Shown: piece after piece, positions 1-7,688 of the stretch
Layout of the letters: each line of letters begins with the position of its first letter
Numbering within the stretch: the first letter of the stretch is position 1
DNA from: UBA1231 sp045652765
GTDB taxonomy: Bacteria; Bacillota_I; Bacilli_A; ML615J-28; CAG-313
Assembly (NCBI GenBank): GCA_045652765.1
Contig: JAZOLG010000026.1
Span: 1 to 9,417 of the forward strand
DNA: 9,417 nucleotides
Direction of reading: 5' to 3'
Position numbers and translations under genes: made by a program
Notes under the pieces: model-generated
The model's database searches: none
Seen by the model: only the letters and a program-made list of their open reading frames with translations
Told to the model about the DNA's origin: nothing

Positions 1-531
1 TGTTGATGTGTTATCTAAGAATTCACCAAATGCATACGCAAGTGATGTTTTACCTGTACCTGACATCCCTTGTAAGATAATTAGTTTTGTTACTGCAAGA
101 CCTGCTATAAACTTTCTTATATCTTCAATGTCATAGTATAGTTTTAATCTGCTTGCCGCGAAATTTCTAAAGTTATCACATAATTCTTCTAAAGTGATTG
201 TATTATTGTAACTTCCTCTTTGATATTTACTACGGTTTGCGTCAATATTTGATAACATATAAAATCTTGTTTTATTGTCACCTTTAGGTTTTTTAGAATC
301 TAGTTTTTGGAATGTACTACCACTTGCAATAGGCGCGTTAACCGTAGTACTACCTGTTTGTTCTGTTGTTAAATTACTAATTTCAATTTTAGTTTGTTGA
401 CTATTGCCAGTCATTAACGCAATAATGACAATAAGAAAAATAACTAGCAAAACAATAATATAAACTATAATCGCATTAGTTGAAGTTAAAGTATCAATTA
501 TGTCAGCTAAGATTGGTAAATAATTCATCAT
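1..531 (-). CDS. Membrane-anchored McrB-like AAA+ ATPase, 3'-truncated by window edge
   Basis: The frame is open for 177 codons from ATG at 531 to the window edge, so only the N-terminal part is present. I translated it by hand. Residues about 18-40 form one strongly hydrophobic membrane segment (IIVYIIVLLVIFLIVIIALM). A polar linker rich in S, T, N and K follows (about 41-110). A helical stretch (about 111-150) then leads into Walker A, GMSGTGKT, at residues 155-162 (bases 46-69). The context LQGMSGTGKTSL is typical of McrB-like AAA+ (AAA_5/MoxR-like) ATPases; Walker B, sensor and arginine-finger regions lie outside the window. Likely topology is a short outside N-terminus with the ATPase in the cytoplasm. 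The start lies 3 nt after the preceding stop, with GGGGT (537-541) as a modest ribosome site. A second ATG follows immediately at 528. The AAA+ class is well supported; the cellular role is unknown. Confidence 0.85.
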   Translation of the reverse strand, partial: MMNYLPILADIIDTLTSTNAIIVYIIVLLVIFLIVIIALMTGNSQQTKIEISNLTTEQTGSTTVNAPIASGSTFQKLDSKKPKGDNKTRFYMLSNIDANRSKYQRGSYNNTITLEELCDNFRNFAASRLKLYYDIEDIRKFIAGLAVTKLIILQGMSGTGKTSLAYAFGEFLDNTST

Positions 532-534
532 AGC

Positions 535-3405
535 TTACCCCAATCTAGAACTTCTAATTGTTCTAAGTGCTAATGCAATATTTTCTTCACCAAAGATGTG
601 TTCAATTGTTTCAACTAAACCAATCTCAGGTTTTTGAACAGCATTTTGTAAAATAGGAATAATAATTGGTAAAAGTTTTTCTGAAATAATTAAATCTAGA
701 GAATCTAATACATCAATATTTGTTGCTTGTAATACGGCAAAAAAGTTTTCAATTTGTGTATTAATTTTATTGCCTATTACAAATGGTGTTATTTTGTTTA
801 CATATGATTCTAAAGCATCAATTTTCTTCCAATCAACTTCTTGAAGTAAGAAGTCTTTTTTACAATCATTAACTAATTTTAATAATTGATAGTAGTTAAT
901 AGAAAGATGTTCTGTAACTGACTTTTGAATTGTTTCTTTAGCATCAACATTAATAATTACAAGATTACTTAAAATTTCTTGTGGTAAGTTGTATTCAGAT
1001 TCATGAGCATCTAATACCATAAATAACCAAACATTTTTTTCAACATTGATTGTATCATTTAGTTTAACTGATGCTTTATGATTTTTAATAAATGGTTCAA
1101 ATTTATCAAGTAATGATTCAAAATGTTCTGCTTTAACATTATTGAATCCAACTACTTGCATTGATTCGGCCTCAAGCATAGCATATTTTAATGTTTGAAC
1201 AAATTTAGAATCTTTTAATATTTCTGATTCTTTACTTACTTCAGTCAAATCTTTTAAATAAGCATGTTTAGTAAAATATTGACCAAATTTTTCTACTAAT
1301 GAACTAGCTAAACGTGTATCAGCAGATTTGACTAAAATAGTATGATTTGATGCCATTGCGGCTAAAAGATTTTTAATTGTTAATAAATCAGTATCAACCC
1401 CTACTTCGTTGATAAATTCTTTAATATCGTCAACAATAGAATTAATATCTAATTTTTCTTTTAAATAACTAATAATCTTTTCTTGTTCAGTAAGTTCGAT
1501 ACCTACTTCTACTTGGTCTAGGTCGATTTCTACTGCATCAACAGATTCAAGTACTTCTTCAGTAATTACTTCTTGTTTTACTTTTTCTGTTTTTTCTGCT
1601 TTACTGTTAAATATTTCATCAAATGCAATTGGTTTATCTTCTGATTTAACTATTCTTTGAGATAAACCATGATTCTTTTTAACAAACACGTTAAATGCAA
1701 TTAATACAATAGCACCAATGATTGCTGCTATGATATAAAGTGCTGGAAGATCAAGTTCTTCTAATGCACCTAACATAGCTATTAACATTAAGAATATCAT
1801 ACTAATGTTTATACCTGCTATTATAGGTTTATCGTTAACATAATGTGTTTTAGGTAAACGATATTTAGAACTTGTTGATGTTGATGAAGTCGCTTGTTTT
1901 GTTGCTCTTTCTTGGATTACTGCTAAACGACCAGCAACAACTGAAATAACAAACTTACAAGATTCACTTAAATATACTGGATATTTACCATCTTTATAAA
2001 CGACATCTTTTTTATCAATATTAATTGTTGTGATTACACCAAATACATTAAACTTTAATACTTTTTGTTCATAAGGATTTAAAGTACAACGTGTAAATGC
2101 AACAATATTATCATTTTCAATTGTTCTAATGACAAATAATTCATTGATTTCTTGAGCAGAAGTATTCTTAACTTGTGCATTAATTTCATTAGAAACTGAG
2201 TTTACATAATTATAAGATATGATATTTTTACTAAAAGCCGAATATCCTTCTGGAATATTTAAACTTTCAATCCCATATGGAGTAAAACCAAGATTTGTGA
2301 TTTCACCTGTAAATATACGTTTTAATTGATATAAACGATAGTTATTATTACTAAATGTTTCAATATATGCATCCGCAAGTGGTAAATATTTTTGATCATA
2401 ATCATCTTTAGATGCTTTAACAATAATAAGGTCTAATAAACGATTTTTAATGATTTCTGCTGTTTGATTAATAATGTTATCATCAACTGCTAACATAATA
2501 GCTACATCATAACCATTTAATTCACTAGGTGATAATTGAACATTTTCGGTAACACTAATTGTTTTACAAATATAACCATTTCGAGTTAAATATGTTTCAA
2601 ATTCAGTTATATCTTTACTTGTAACTAAAATATATCTTTTTTCTTTTACAAGTGGTAAAAGATCTTTATTGTTTTTAACAACAACAATCGATTGTTGATA
2701 TAGTTGATTAAGTAGTGCATCATCTTTGGTAAAAGTTAAAGAACTTTCTTTGTTGATCAAATCAGCAACTTCCATCATCTTATCTAGGGCATCGTCAATA
2801 TCTTTATCAGAAATTGGTGAAGCGCCATTTGGCGCACCATGCGCTGCACGATTTCCATTAAGAATTTCTTCTTCACTTAAAAACTGACAACTTGCTGTAT
2901 AGATAAAATACAATCCATTATTATCTACAAGAATCGGTTTATCTGTTGAAACTTTGACTAAATTAAGTTGATTAATAACAAATCCAGTCGCGTTAGTATA
3001 TAAGATTGTTTCACGTTGTGATATTGCTTCAACAAATACACTAATACCTGCCATTTGTAATACATCAATCAAACAACAAATAAATTCTGTTTTTACAAAT
3101 TCACTAAGTCCAATTTGATTGAAGATACTTTCTTCTAAAATGACTGCGTTAACTCCTTCTGCTTTTAATTCAGCCATAAGTGGTGGTAAAGCTTTTTTAA
3201 TTAACTCAGCATTCCATGTAGCAACAAGATTTGTAAGTGTTAAACCATATCTTTCTAATTTTTCTAGGACAAGATTCATTGAACTAATATTGACAGATCT
3301 GTTTCTAATACCAAAAACATTACTGTTTTTCCATGAATCATACCCTTTAATTAAGAGAGCTTTTTCTCTTATACTTATACTTTCTATTTCATTTTGGTAT
3401 TTCAT
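535..3405 (-). CDS. Degenerate GH3-like protein fused through a TM hairpin to a degenerate AAA+ domain
   Basis: This 956-aa protein has no signal peptide. Residues 1-500 follow the GH3 (beta-glucosidase family) layout in order: EKALLIKGYDSW (14-25), ATWNAELI (62-69), AEGVNAVIL (82-90), a hinge before SIVVVKNNKDLLPL (239-252), FTPYGIESL (374-382), then an Fn3-like stretch (about 400-500). The GH3 nucleophile motif (SDW) and the Lys-His motif are not recognisable, and the segment that should carry them (about 95-200) is shortened. Two membrane helices (about 528-547 and 554-575) have an acidic loop between them and basic flanks outside, which predicts both large halves in the cytoplasm. An acidic linker (590-640) leads to a region (about 640-925) that aligns with the neighbouring AAA+ ATPase, but its Walker A position reads SADTRLAS. 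Automated annotation would probably call it beta-glucosidase; I expect no such activity. The start has AGGTGAG (3409-3415) upstream. Confidence 0.85.
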   Translation of the reverse strand: MKYQNEIESISIREKALLIKGYDSWKNSNVFGIRNRSVNISSMNLVLEKLERYGLTLTNLVATWNAELIKKALPPLMAELKAEGVNAVILEESIFNQIGLSEFVKTEFICCLIDVLQMAGISVFVEAISQRETILYTNATGFVINQLNLVKVSTDKPILVDNNGLYFIYTASCQFLSEEEILNGNRAAHGAPNGASPISDKDIDDALDKMMEVADLINKESSLTFTKDDALLNQLYQQSIVVVKNNKDLLPLVKEKRYILVTSKDITEFETYLTRNGYICKTISVTENVQLSPSELNGYDVAIMLAVDDNIINQTAEIIKNRLLDLIIVKASKDDYDQKYLPLADAYIETFSNNNYRLYQLKRIFTGEITNLGFTPYGIESLNIPEGYSAFSKNIISYNYVNSVSNEINAQVKNTSAQEINELFVIRTIENDNIVAFTRCTLNPYEQKVLKFNVFGVITTINIDKKDVVYKDGKYPVYLSESCKFVISVVAGRLAVIQERATKQATSSTSTSSKYRLPKTHYVNDKPIIAGINISMIFLMLIAMLGALEELDLPALYIIAAIIGAIVLIAFNVFVKKNHGLSQRIVKSEDKPIAFDEIFNSKAEKTEKVKQEVITEEVLESVDAVEIDLDQVEVGIELTEQEKIISYLKEKLDINSIVDDIKEFINEVGVDTDLLTIKNLLAAMASNHTILVKSADTRLASSLVEKFGQYFTKHAYLKDLTEVSKESEILKDSKFVQTLKYAMLEAESMQVVGFNNVKAEHFESLLDKFEPFIKNHKASVKLNDTINVEKNVWLFMVLDAHESEYNLPQEILSNLVIINVDAKETIQKSVTEHLSINYYQLLKLVNDCKKDFLLQEVDWKKIDALESYVNKITPFVIGNKINTQIENFFAVLQATNIDVLDSLDLIISEKLLPIIIPILQNAVQKPEIGLVETIEHIFGEENIALALRTIRSSRLG

Positions 3406-3416
3406 TTTCTCACCTA

Positions 3417-6400
3417 CTATTCATAATAAATTGTCATTGATAAATGAGCATAGCTTCCATTATCAGATGAATTTCGATTAAATATTATTTCTAAAGCATC
3501 GCCTTTTGTTAATTCAATTGTAACTGTAGCACCTGGGTAAGTTACTGTATTTTGAATATATCCATTAACTGAGAATGTCATTTTATCATTCATGCCAAAT
3601 GAACCTGATGTAATACTAATTACAATTCGCATTTTTTGTGTTGCATTAACAGTTAAAGTTGGATGTGAATATCTTGGAGATTCAGGTACTTTAATAACAC
3701 CATCTTCAAAGACATACGGATAATTTGGATCATTTGTAAATAATGCACTATCAAAAACAGCCTCAGTAACATAAGTTCTACGAGCTTTACAAGTTGAACA
3801 TACATTATTTGCGTTAAAATTATGACCATTTGCATAAATTGTATACTCTGTATAATATGAACAATGTGGACAAACATTATGTCCTAAACCATCTTTAGTA
3901 CAAGTTGCAGCTTGAATTACGGTTGGCACAAGTGATGTCATTGATGTTGAAATCATATTATTTACATAAGTCCATGTAGAATAATCATGAACACAATTTG
4001 AATAATATAAAACATTGGCATATCTTAGTGTTGAATGACTCGAATGATTTGAATAAATCCATGAACTTTCATTGCCAGCATAATATATATTGTCAATATT
4101 GATATTAAATTGACCAGTAAATTTAATTGCGCTTAGTGGAATGTACATATCATAATAGAATTGATAAGCAGTTAAATCATCCCATACAATATAGTTAGAA
4201 ATAGTTCTTCCGGCATAATTAAATGAATCTGGTAACATGATTGTTGGTTGATCAAATGCACCATCATTAAATTTAATTAGATACCATGTTCCTGCTTTTT
4301 GACCAAATGTAAAGTCACCAGAGTCAACAGTAACTATTTGACTAGGTGATGAAACAACATCAAAAGCGTAATATCCAATTTCACCATAGTTACTATTACC
4401 CGCTTGTATATGTAAACTACTATAGTTAATTACGTATGTTAAATTAGTACAATTATTAAATGCCGCATCACCGATAAATGCAAGATTTGCGGGAACTGTA
4501 AAACTATAAATATTAGTATTTTCAAAAGCACATACACCAATCGTTTGAAGTGGTGATGATGAATTAATTGTAAATGTTGTTAACTCATAACAGTCTCTAA
4601 ACGCATTTTCATAAATTCTACTTAGTCCGTTTCCATTAATAACAACTTTTTCTAAAAATTCACATGCTTCAAAAGCATTACTACCGATATTAATAATACA
4701 TTCATTAATATTAACAGTTTTAATATTTGTATTATAGAATGCATATGGAATTATATCGAATTTGTTATAACTTTTGCCTCCATTATTTATTCTTGAGCCA
4801 ATATTAATTGTTTCTTTTTCTTCATCTTTAAAACCAATAACCCAACCTTTAAGAGTATTTGGATCTAAACGATATTCAACATTATCATTAGTTGTATATT
4901 TTTCTAGTGGCAATTCATTTAATGATTTATGAATAACAAGAGCATTAGCTGCGATATAACCATGATTACTAGATCCACTTGTCATTTCTTTATCTGTTAA
5001 ATTATAAATTTCAAAAAGTCTTGGACAATTTATAAAAGAGTTATCTTTAATTTCAGTAACTGTCGCAGGAAGATAAATTTGTTCTAATTTACTACAATTA
5101 CCAAATGCATAATTTCCAATCTTTGTTACACCATCAGGAATAACAACTGATTCAATTTCTTTGTTATTAAAAACTAATGAATAAATTTCATAATTTGTAA
5201 TTGGATTTTCAACATTATTAATGGTAAATTCAGTTGGAAGTTCTACCATTTGATCAGTTCCTTCATAATCTAATAAATATGTTTTTTCTTGATAATGACC
5301 AAATAAGAACTTATCTTCAACATTTTCAAAAATCATTTTTTCATCGTCAAGTGATGTGTATACCGCAATAGTATATTGTCCAAGCATTCCAGTTTCAAGT
5401 AATCCCGCACCTGGAATAATATTTATACTACTATAGTTGTATACTTCCCATAAACGATAAGTATTTTTGAAAGCATTTTGTCCAATTTTTTGCAAACCAC
5501 TTGGAAGAGTAATTTTACGTAAATTAAAACAATTTTCAAATGCATTACCATTAATTTCACGGATTGTTGATGGCAAATTTACTTCTTTAAGATTAATACA
5601 ATCTTGAAATAAAGATCCACTAATAATATACATTTCACCTTGTAATGTAACTTTTTCTAAACTTGCATTTCCAACAAATAGATTTGTGTTTAACATTTGA
5701 GCTTTAGTTATTGTAACTTCTTTTAATTCTGGCAATCTATTGTTAAATAATATATTAAATGTATTATTGTCAGTTATAGAAGTGCCCGGAAATGGAGTTT
5801 TTAAATATTCAATAGCACTACAATCATAAAACGATCCAGCTGCAATTCTTGTAACTGTATCTGCAATATCTAATTTCTTAAGCTTGTAACAATTTTTAAA
5901 AGCATAGTCAGCGATTGTTTGAACACCACTACCAATTGTAACTGTATCTAATGAACTACAATCACTGAATGCATACGCTGGAATTTGTTTAACAGTTCCT
6001 GGAATGCTTACCTTTACTAAGCTTTGACAATCACTAAAAGCATTTAATCCAATAGTTTTAAGACCTTCTGGTAAATTAATCGCTTTTAATGCAAGACAAC
6101 GATTAAAGGCATATTCATCAATTTTCTTAATAGATGAAGACATTTGAACATTTTCTAGATTTATACAATTATTGAACGCATTAGTTCCAATATTTTCAAG
6201 ACTATTATTCAAAATGACTTCTTTTAAATTTGTACAATTATTAAATGTATTTGGAGAAATTGTATTTACAGCTGCATTGGATAAATTTACTTTTTCAATT
6301 GCAGAATTTTCAAATGCATTTTTTTCAATAATTTGAACACCATTAAAATTAAGTGTTTTAATGAGTGTATCTCTAAAAGCAAACTGACCAATATATGTAA

Positions 6401-7688
6401 TAGAATTTTCAAAGTTTACTTCTTGTAAATTATGTGATCCACTAAAAGCTTCGGCTTCTACTCTACCACTTACAACATTTCCTATTGTTACTTTTTGTAA
6501 ATATGGTAAGTTTGCGAACATTCTTCTTGATACTGATTCTATTTTACCAATTTCAATTGTTTCTAAAAGTAGATCATACAATGATATAAAAGAGCCAAAT
6601 AGATTAGTAACAGTTGAATTATCTAATTCTGCTAAAGATAAATTACGTACAGCTCGACAATTATATAAAATATTAGTTAAATCACTGTATGATTCAATAT
6701 CTTGTTTAATTGCGAAAGTTTGTAAATTGTAACAGTCACCAAAAGCATATGGTCTAATGTTTACTAATTTGTTGTCATTTTCAATAACTGCAGATTGTAA
6801 ATTACTACAACTAGCAAATGCTCCTTCGCCTAAATATTCTAAATTATTTAGTGTTACACTTTGTAATCCATTACAACCACTAAAAGCATTTTGGCCAATG
6901 TATGTTACATTTTGAATGTTAAGATTTGCTAATCCTGAACAATATTGGAAAGCTCTATCACCAATTACTACTGATCCTTTAATTGTTAATGAATTTAGAC
7001 TATAACAATTATTAAAAGCATTGTTATTGATTTCAACCACTCTATATTGTCCAACAGTTTCAGGGACTACTACATTAACAATTTCTTTACGTTGATTGTA
7101 ACCTGTCACTTCAACAGATTTCGAATCTAAAATATTGTAATACAAATTATCGTACAAGAATCTTCTAGTATCGATTTTAAAATCTTCCATTGATTTATTA
7201 ATGTAAGAAACTAAAGTAATGATTGATAAAATTACTAATAGCGCTATTAAAATAGGCTTATCAAAATATCTTGTCTTAACCATTCTAGTTCCATCATTAC
7301 CGACAAAATGTTTGTTAGTATTTGCGTCGTTTGGTACTAATTCACCCTTAGCATAATAAGCTGTTTGGAATGCTGCAAACTGTAATTCAATTACAACATC
7401 TTCACATTCTTTCTTAAGTGTCATAGCTTTTTTTGGCACAAATTCTTGACCAGCATTTTGTGACATATAACGGCTTTCAAATGTTGATAAAGCAATTTCT
7501 TTACCATCTTTATCTAATTGATGAACAATTAATTTTAAATCTTTACAATTTTCATTTGTCGTATTAATAAGTTTAAGAACAAGTTCTTTATGCTCTTCAT
7601 CACCACAAATTAAAAACTCTTTGACTAAGATATAATCGTTGTTATCATCAACATTATAATCTCGTTTCAATAAAACTCTTCGTTCCAT
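3417..7688 (-). CDS. Membrane-anchored BspA-like leucine-rich repeat surface protein
   Basis: This is a 1423-aa type II membrane protein. Residues 1-135 form a cytoplasmic beta-rich domain with a HQLDKDGKEI turn (56-65). A basic stretch (KTRYFDKPI, 138-146) precedes one membrane helix (about 145-163). The rest should be outside. It has about 28 LRR_5/BspA-type repeats of about 23 residues with the core xxAFxxCxxLxxVxxxxxxxxIxxx, mainly at 205-750, then 840-890 and 975-1085. Three related insert modules interrupt or end the array (about 746-837, 892-982, 1083-1178). After the repeats come two CxxC pairs (1273/1276 and 1297/1300) with GH motifs, resembling the Cys-rich tails of clostridial LRR proteins, and a C-terminal beta-sandwich-like segment (about 1308-1423). 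BspA-like proteins commonly act in adhesion or ligand binding; the ligand here is unknown. The start overlaps the upstream stop by 1 nt and follows a perfect ribosome site. Confidence 0.93.
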   Translation of the reverse strand: MERRVLLKRDYNVDDNNDYILVKEFLICGDEEHKELVLKLINTTNENCKDLKLIVHQLDKDGKEIALSTFESRYMSQNAGQEFVPKKAMTLKKECEDVVIELQFAAFQTAYYAKGELVPNDANTNKHFVGNDGTRMVKTRYFDKPILIALLVILSIITLVSYINKSMEDFKIDTRRFLYDNLYYNILDSKSVEVTGYNQRKEIVNVVVPETVGQYRVVEINNNAFNNCYSLNSLTIKGSVVIGDRAFQYCSGLANLNIQNVTYIGQNAFSGCNGLQSVTLNNLEYLGEGAFASCSNLQSAVIENDNKLVNIRPYAFGDCYNLQTFAIKQDIESYSDLTNILYNCRAVRNLSLAELDNSTVTNLFGSFISLYDLLLETIEIGKIESVSRRMFANLPYLQKVTIGNVVSGRVEAEAFSGSHNLQEVNFENSITYIGQFAFRDTLIKTLNFNGVQIIEKNAFENSAIEKVNLSNAAVNTISPNTFNNCTNLKEVILNNSLENIGTNAFNNCINLENVQMSSSIKKIDEYAFNRCLALKAINLPEGLKTIGLNAFSDCQSLVKVSIPGTVKQIPAYAFSDCSSLDTVTIGSGVQTIADYAFKNCYKLKKLDIADTVTRIAAGSFYDCSAIEYLKTPFPGTSITDNNTFNILFNNRLPELKEVTITKAQMLNTNLFVGNASLEKVTLQGEMYIISGSLFQDCINLKEVNLPSTIREINGNAFENCFNLRKITLPSGLQKIGQNAFKNTYRLWEVYNYSSINIIPGAGLLETGMLGQYTIAVYTSLDDEKMIFENVEDKFLFGHYQEKTYLLDYEGTDQMVELPTEFTINNVENPITNYEIYSLVFNNKEIESVVIPDGVTKIGNYAFGNCSKLEQIYLPATVTEIKDNSFINCPRLFEIYNLTDKEMTSGSSNHGYIAANALVIHKSLNELPLEKYTTNDNVEYRLDPNTLKGWVIGFKDEEKETINIGSRINNGGKSYNKFDIIPYAFYNTNIKTVNINECIINIGSNAFEACEFLEKVVINGNGLSRIYENAFRDCYELTTFTINSSSPLQTIGVCAFENTNIYSFTVPANLAFIGDAAFNNCTNLTYVINYSSLHIQAGNSNYGEIGYYAFDVVSSPSQIVTVDSGDFTFGQKAGTWYLIKFNDGAFDQPTIMLPDSFNYAGRTISNYIVWDDLTAYQFYYDMYIPLSAIKFTGQFNINIDNIYYAGNESSWIYSNHSSHSTLRYANVLYYSNCVHDYSTWTYVNNMISTSMTSLVPTVIQAATCTKDGLGHNVCPHCSYYTEYTIYANGHNFNANNVCSTCKARRTYVTEAVFDSALFTNDPNYPYVFEDGVIKVPESPRYSHPTLTVNATQKMRIVISITSGSFGMNDKMTFSVNGYIQNTVTYPGATVTIELTKGDALEIIFNRNSSDNGSYAHLSMTIYYE
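4155..5453 (-). repeat. Region containing three copies of an LRR-insert module
   Basis: Three diverged modules of about 90-95 residues sit inside or after the LRR array of the surface protein, at residues about 746-837, 892-982 and 1083-1178 (bases 5453-5178, 5015-4743 and 4442-4155). The first and third begin YNYSSINI and INYSSLHI; the second begins YNLTDKEM. Each then has a G-containing turn (for example AGNSNYGEIGYYA in the third), a variable part, a strand such as KTYLLDYEG, GWVIGFKDE or TWYLIKFND, and leads back into an LRR or LRR-like stretch. Similar modules are familiar from clostridial BspA-like proteins; their function is not known to me. Confidence 0.65.
4430..7070 (-). repeat. Coding tandem repeat array: BspA-type LRRs
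   Basis: About 28 degenerate units of roughly 69 bp (23 codons) encode LRR_5 repeats. Each is recognisable by an AF-x-x-C or AF-x-x-S/T core followed by L-x-x-V/L. At DNA level the plus strand shows recurring patterns such as caattattaaa(t)gcat. Well-preserved consecutive copies have AF cores near residues 458, 504, 527, 550, 573 and 596. The array is interrupted by insert modules near 5178-5453 and 4743-5015. Units are diverged, so recent expansion is not evident by eye. Confidence 0.9.

Noticed and set aside
535..3405. Annotation as a working beta-glucosidase
   Set aside because: GH3 landmarks are present, but the nucleophile and Lys-His motifs are not recognisable, the catalytic segment is shortened and there is no export signal.
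3119..3481. Plus-strand open frame of 120 codons with a hydrophobic C-terminal part
   Set aside because: It lies antisense across the start of the GH3-like chimera and the end of the LRR gene, both of which have clear homology and ribosome sites. It has no family resemblance and looks like an antisense shadow.
3653..3877. Minus-strand 74-codon open frame inside the LRR gene
   Set aside because: It is an alternate-frame reading of the LRR protein's Cys-rich tail. Its I/V/M/Q-rich low-complexity product has no support.
4430..7070. Periodic short repeats at about 69-bp spacing resembling a CRISPR array
   Set aside because: The units are diverged, keep one reading frame and encode LRRs; there are no identical direct repeats with unique spacers.
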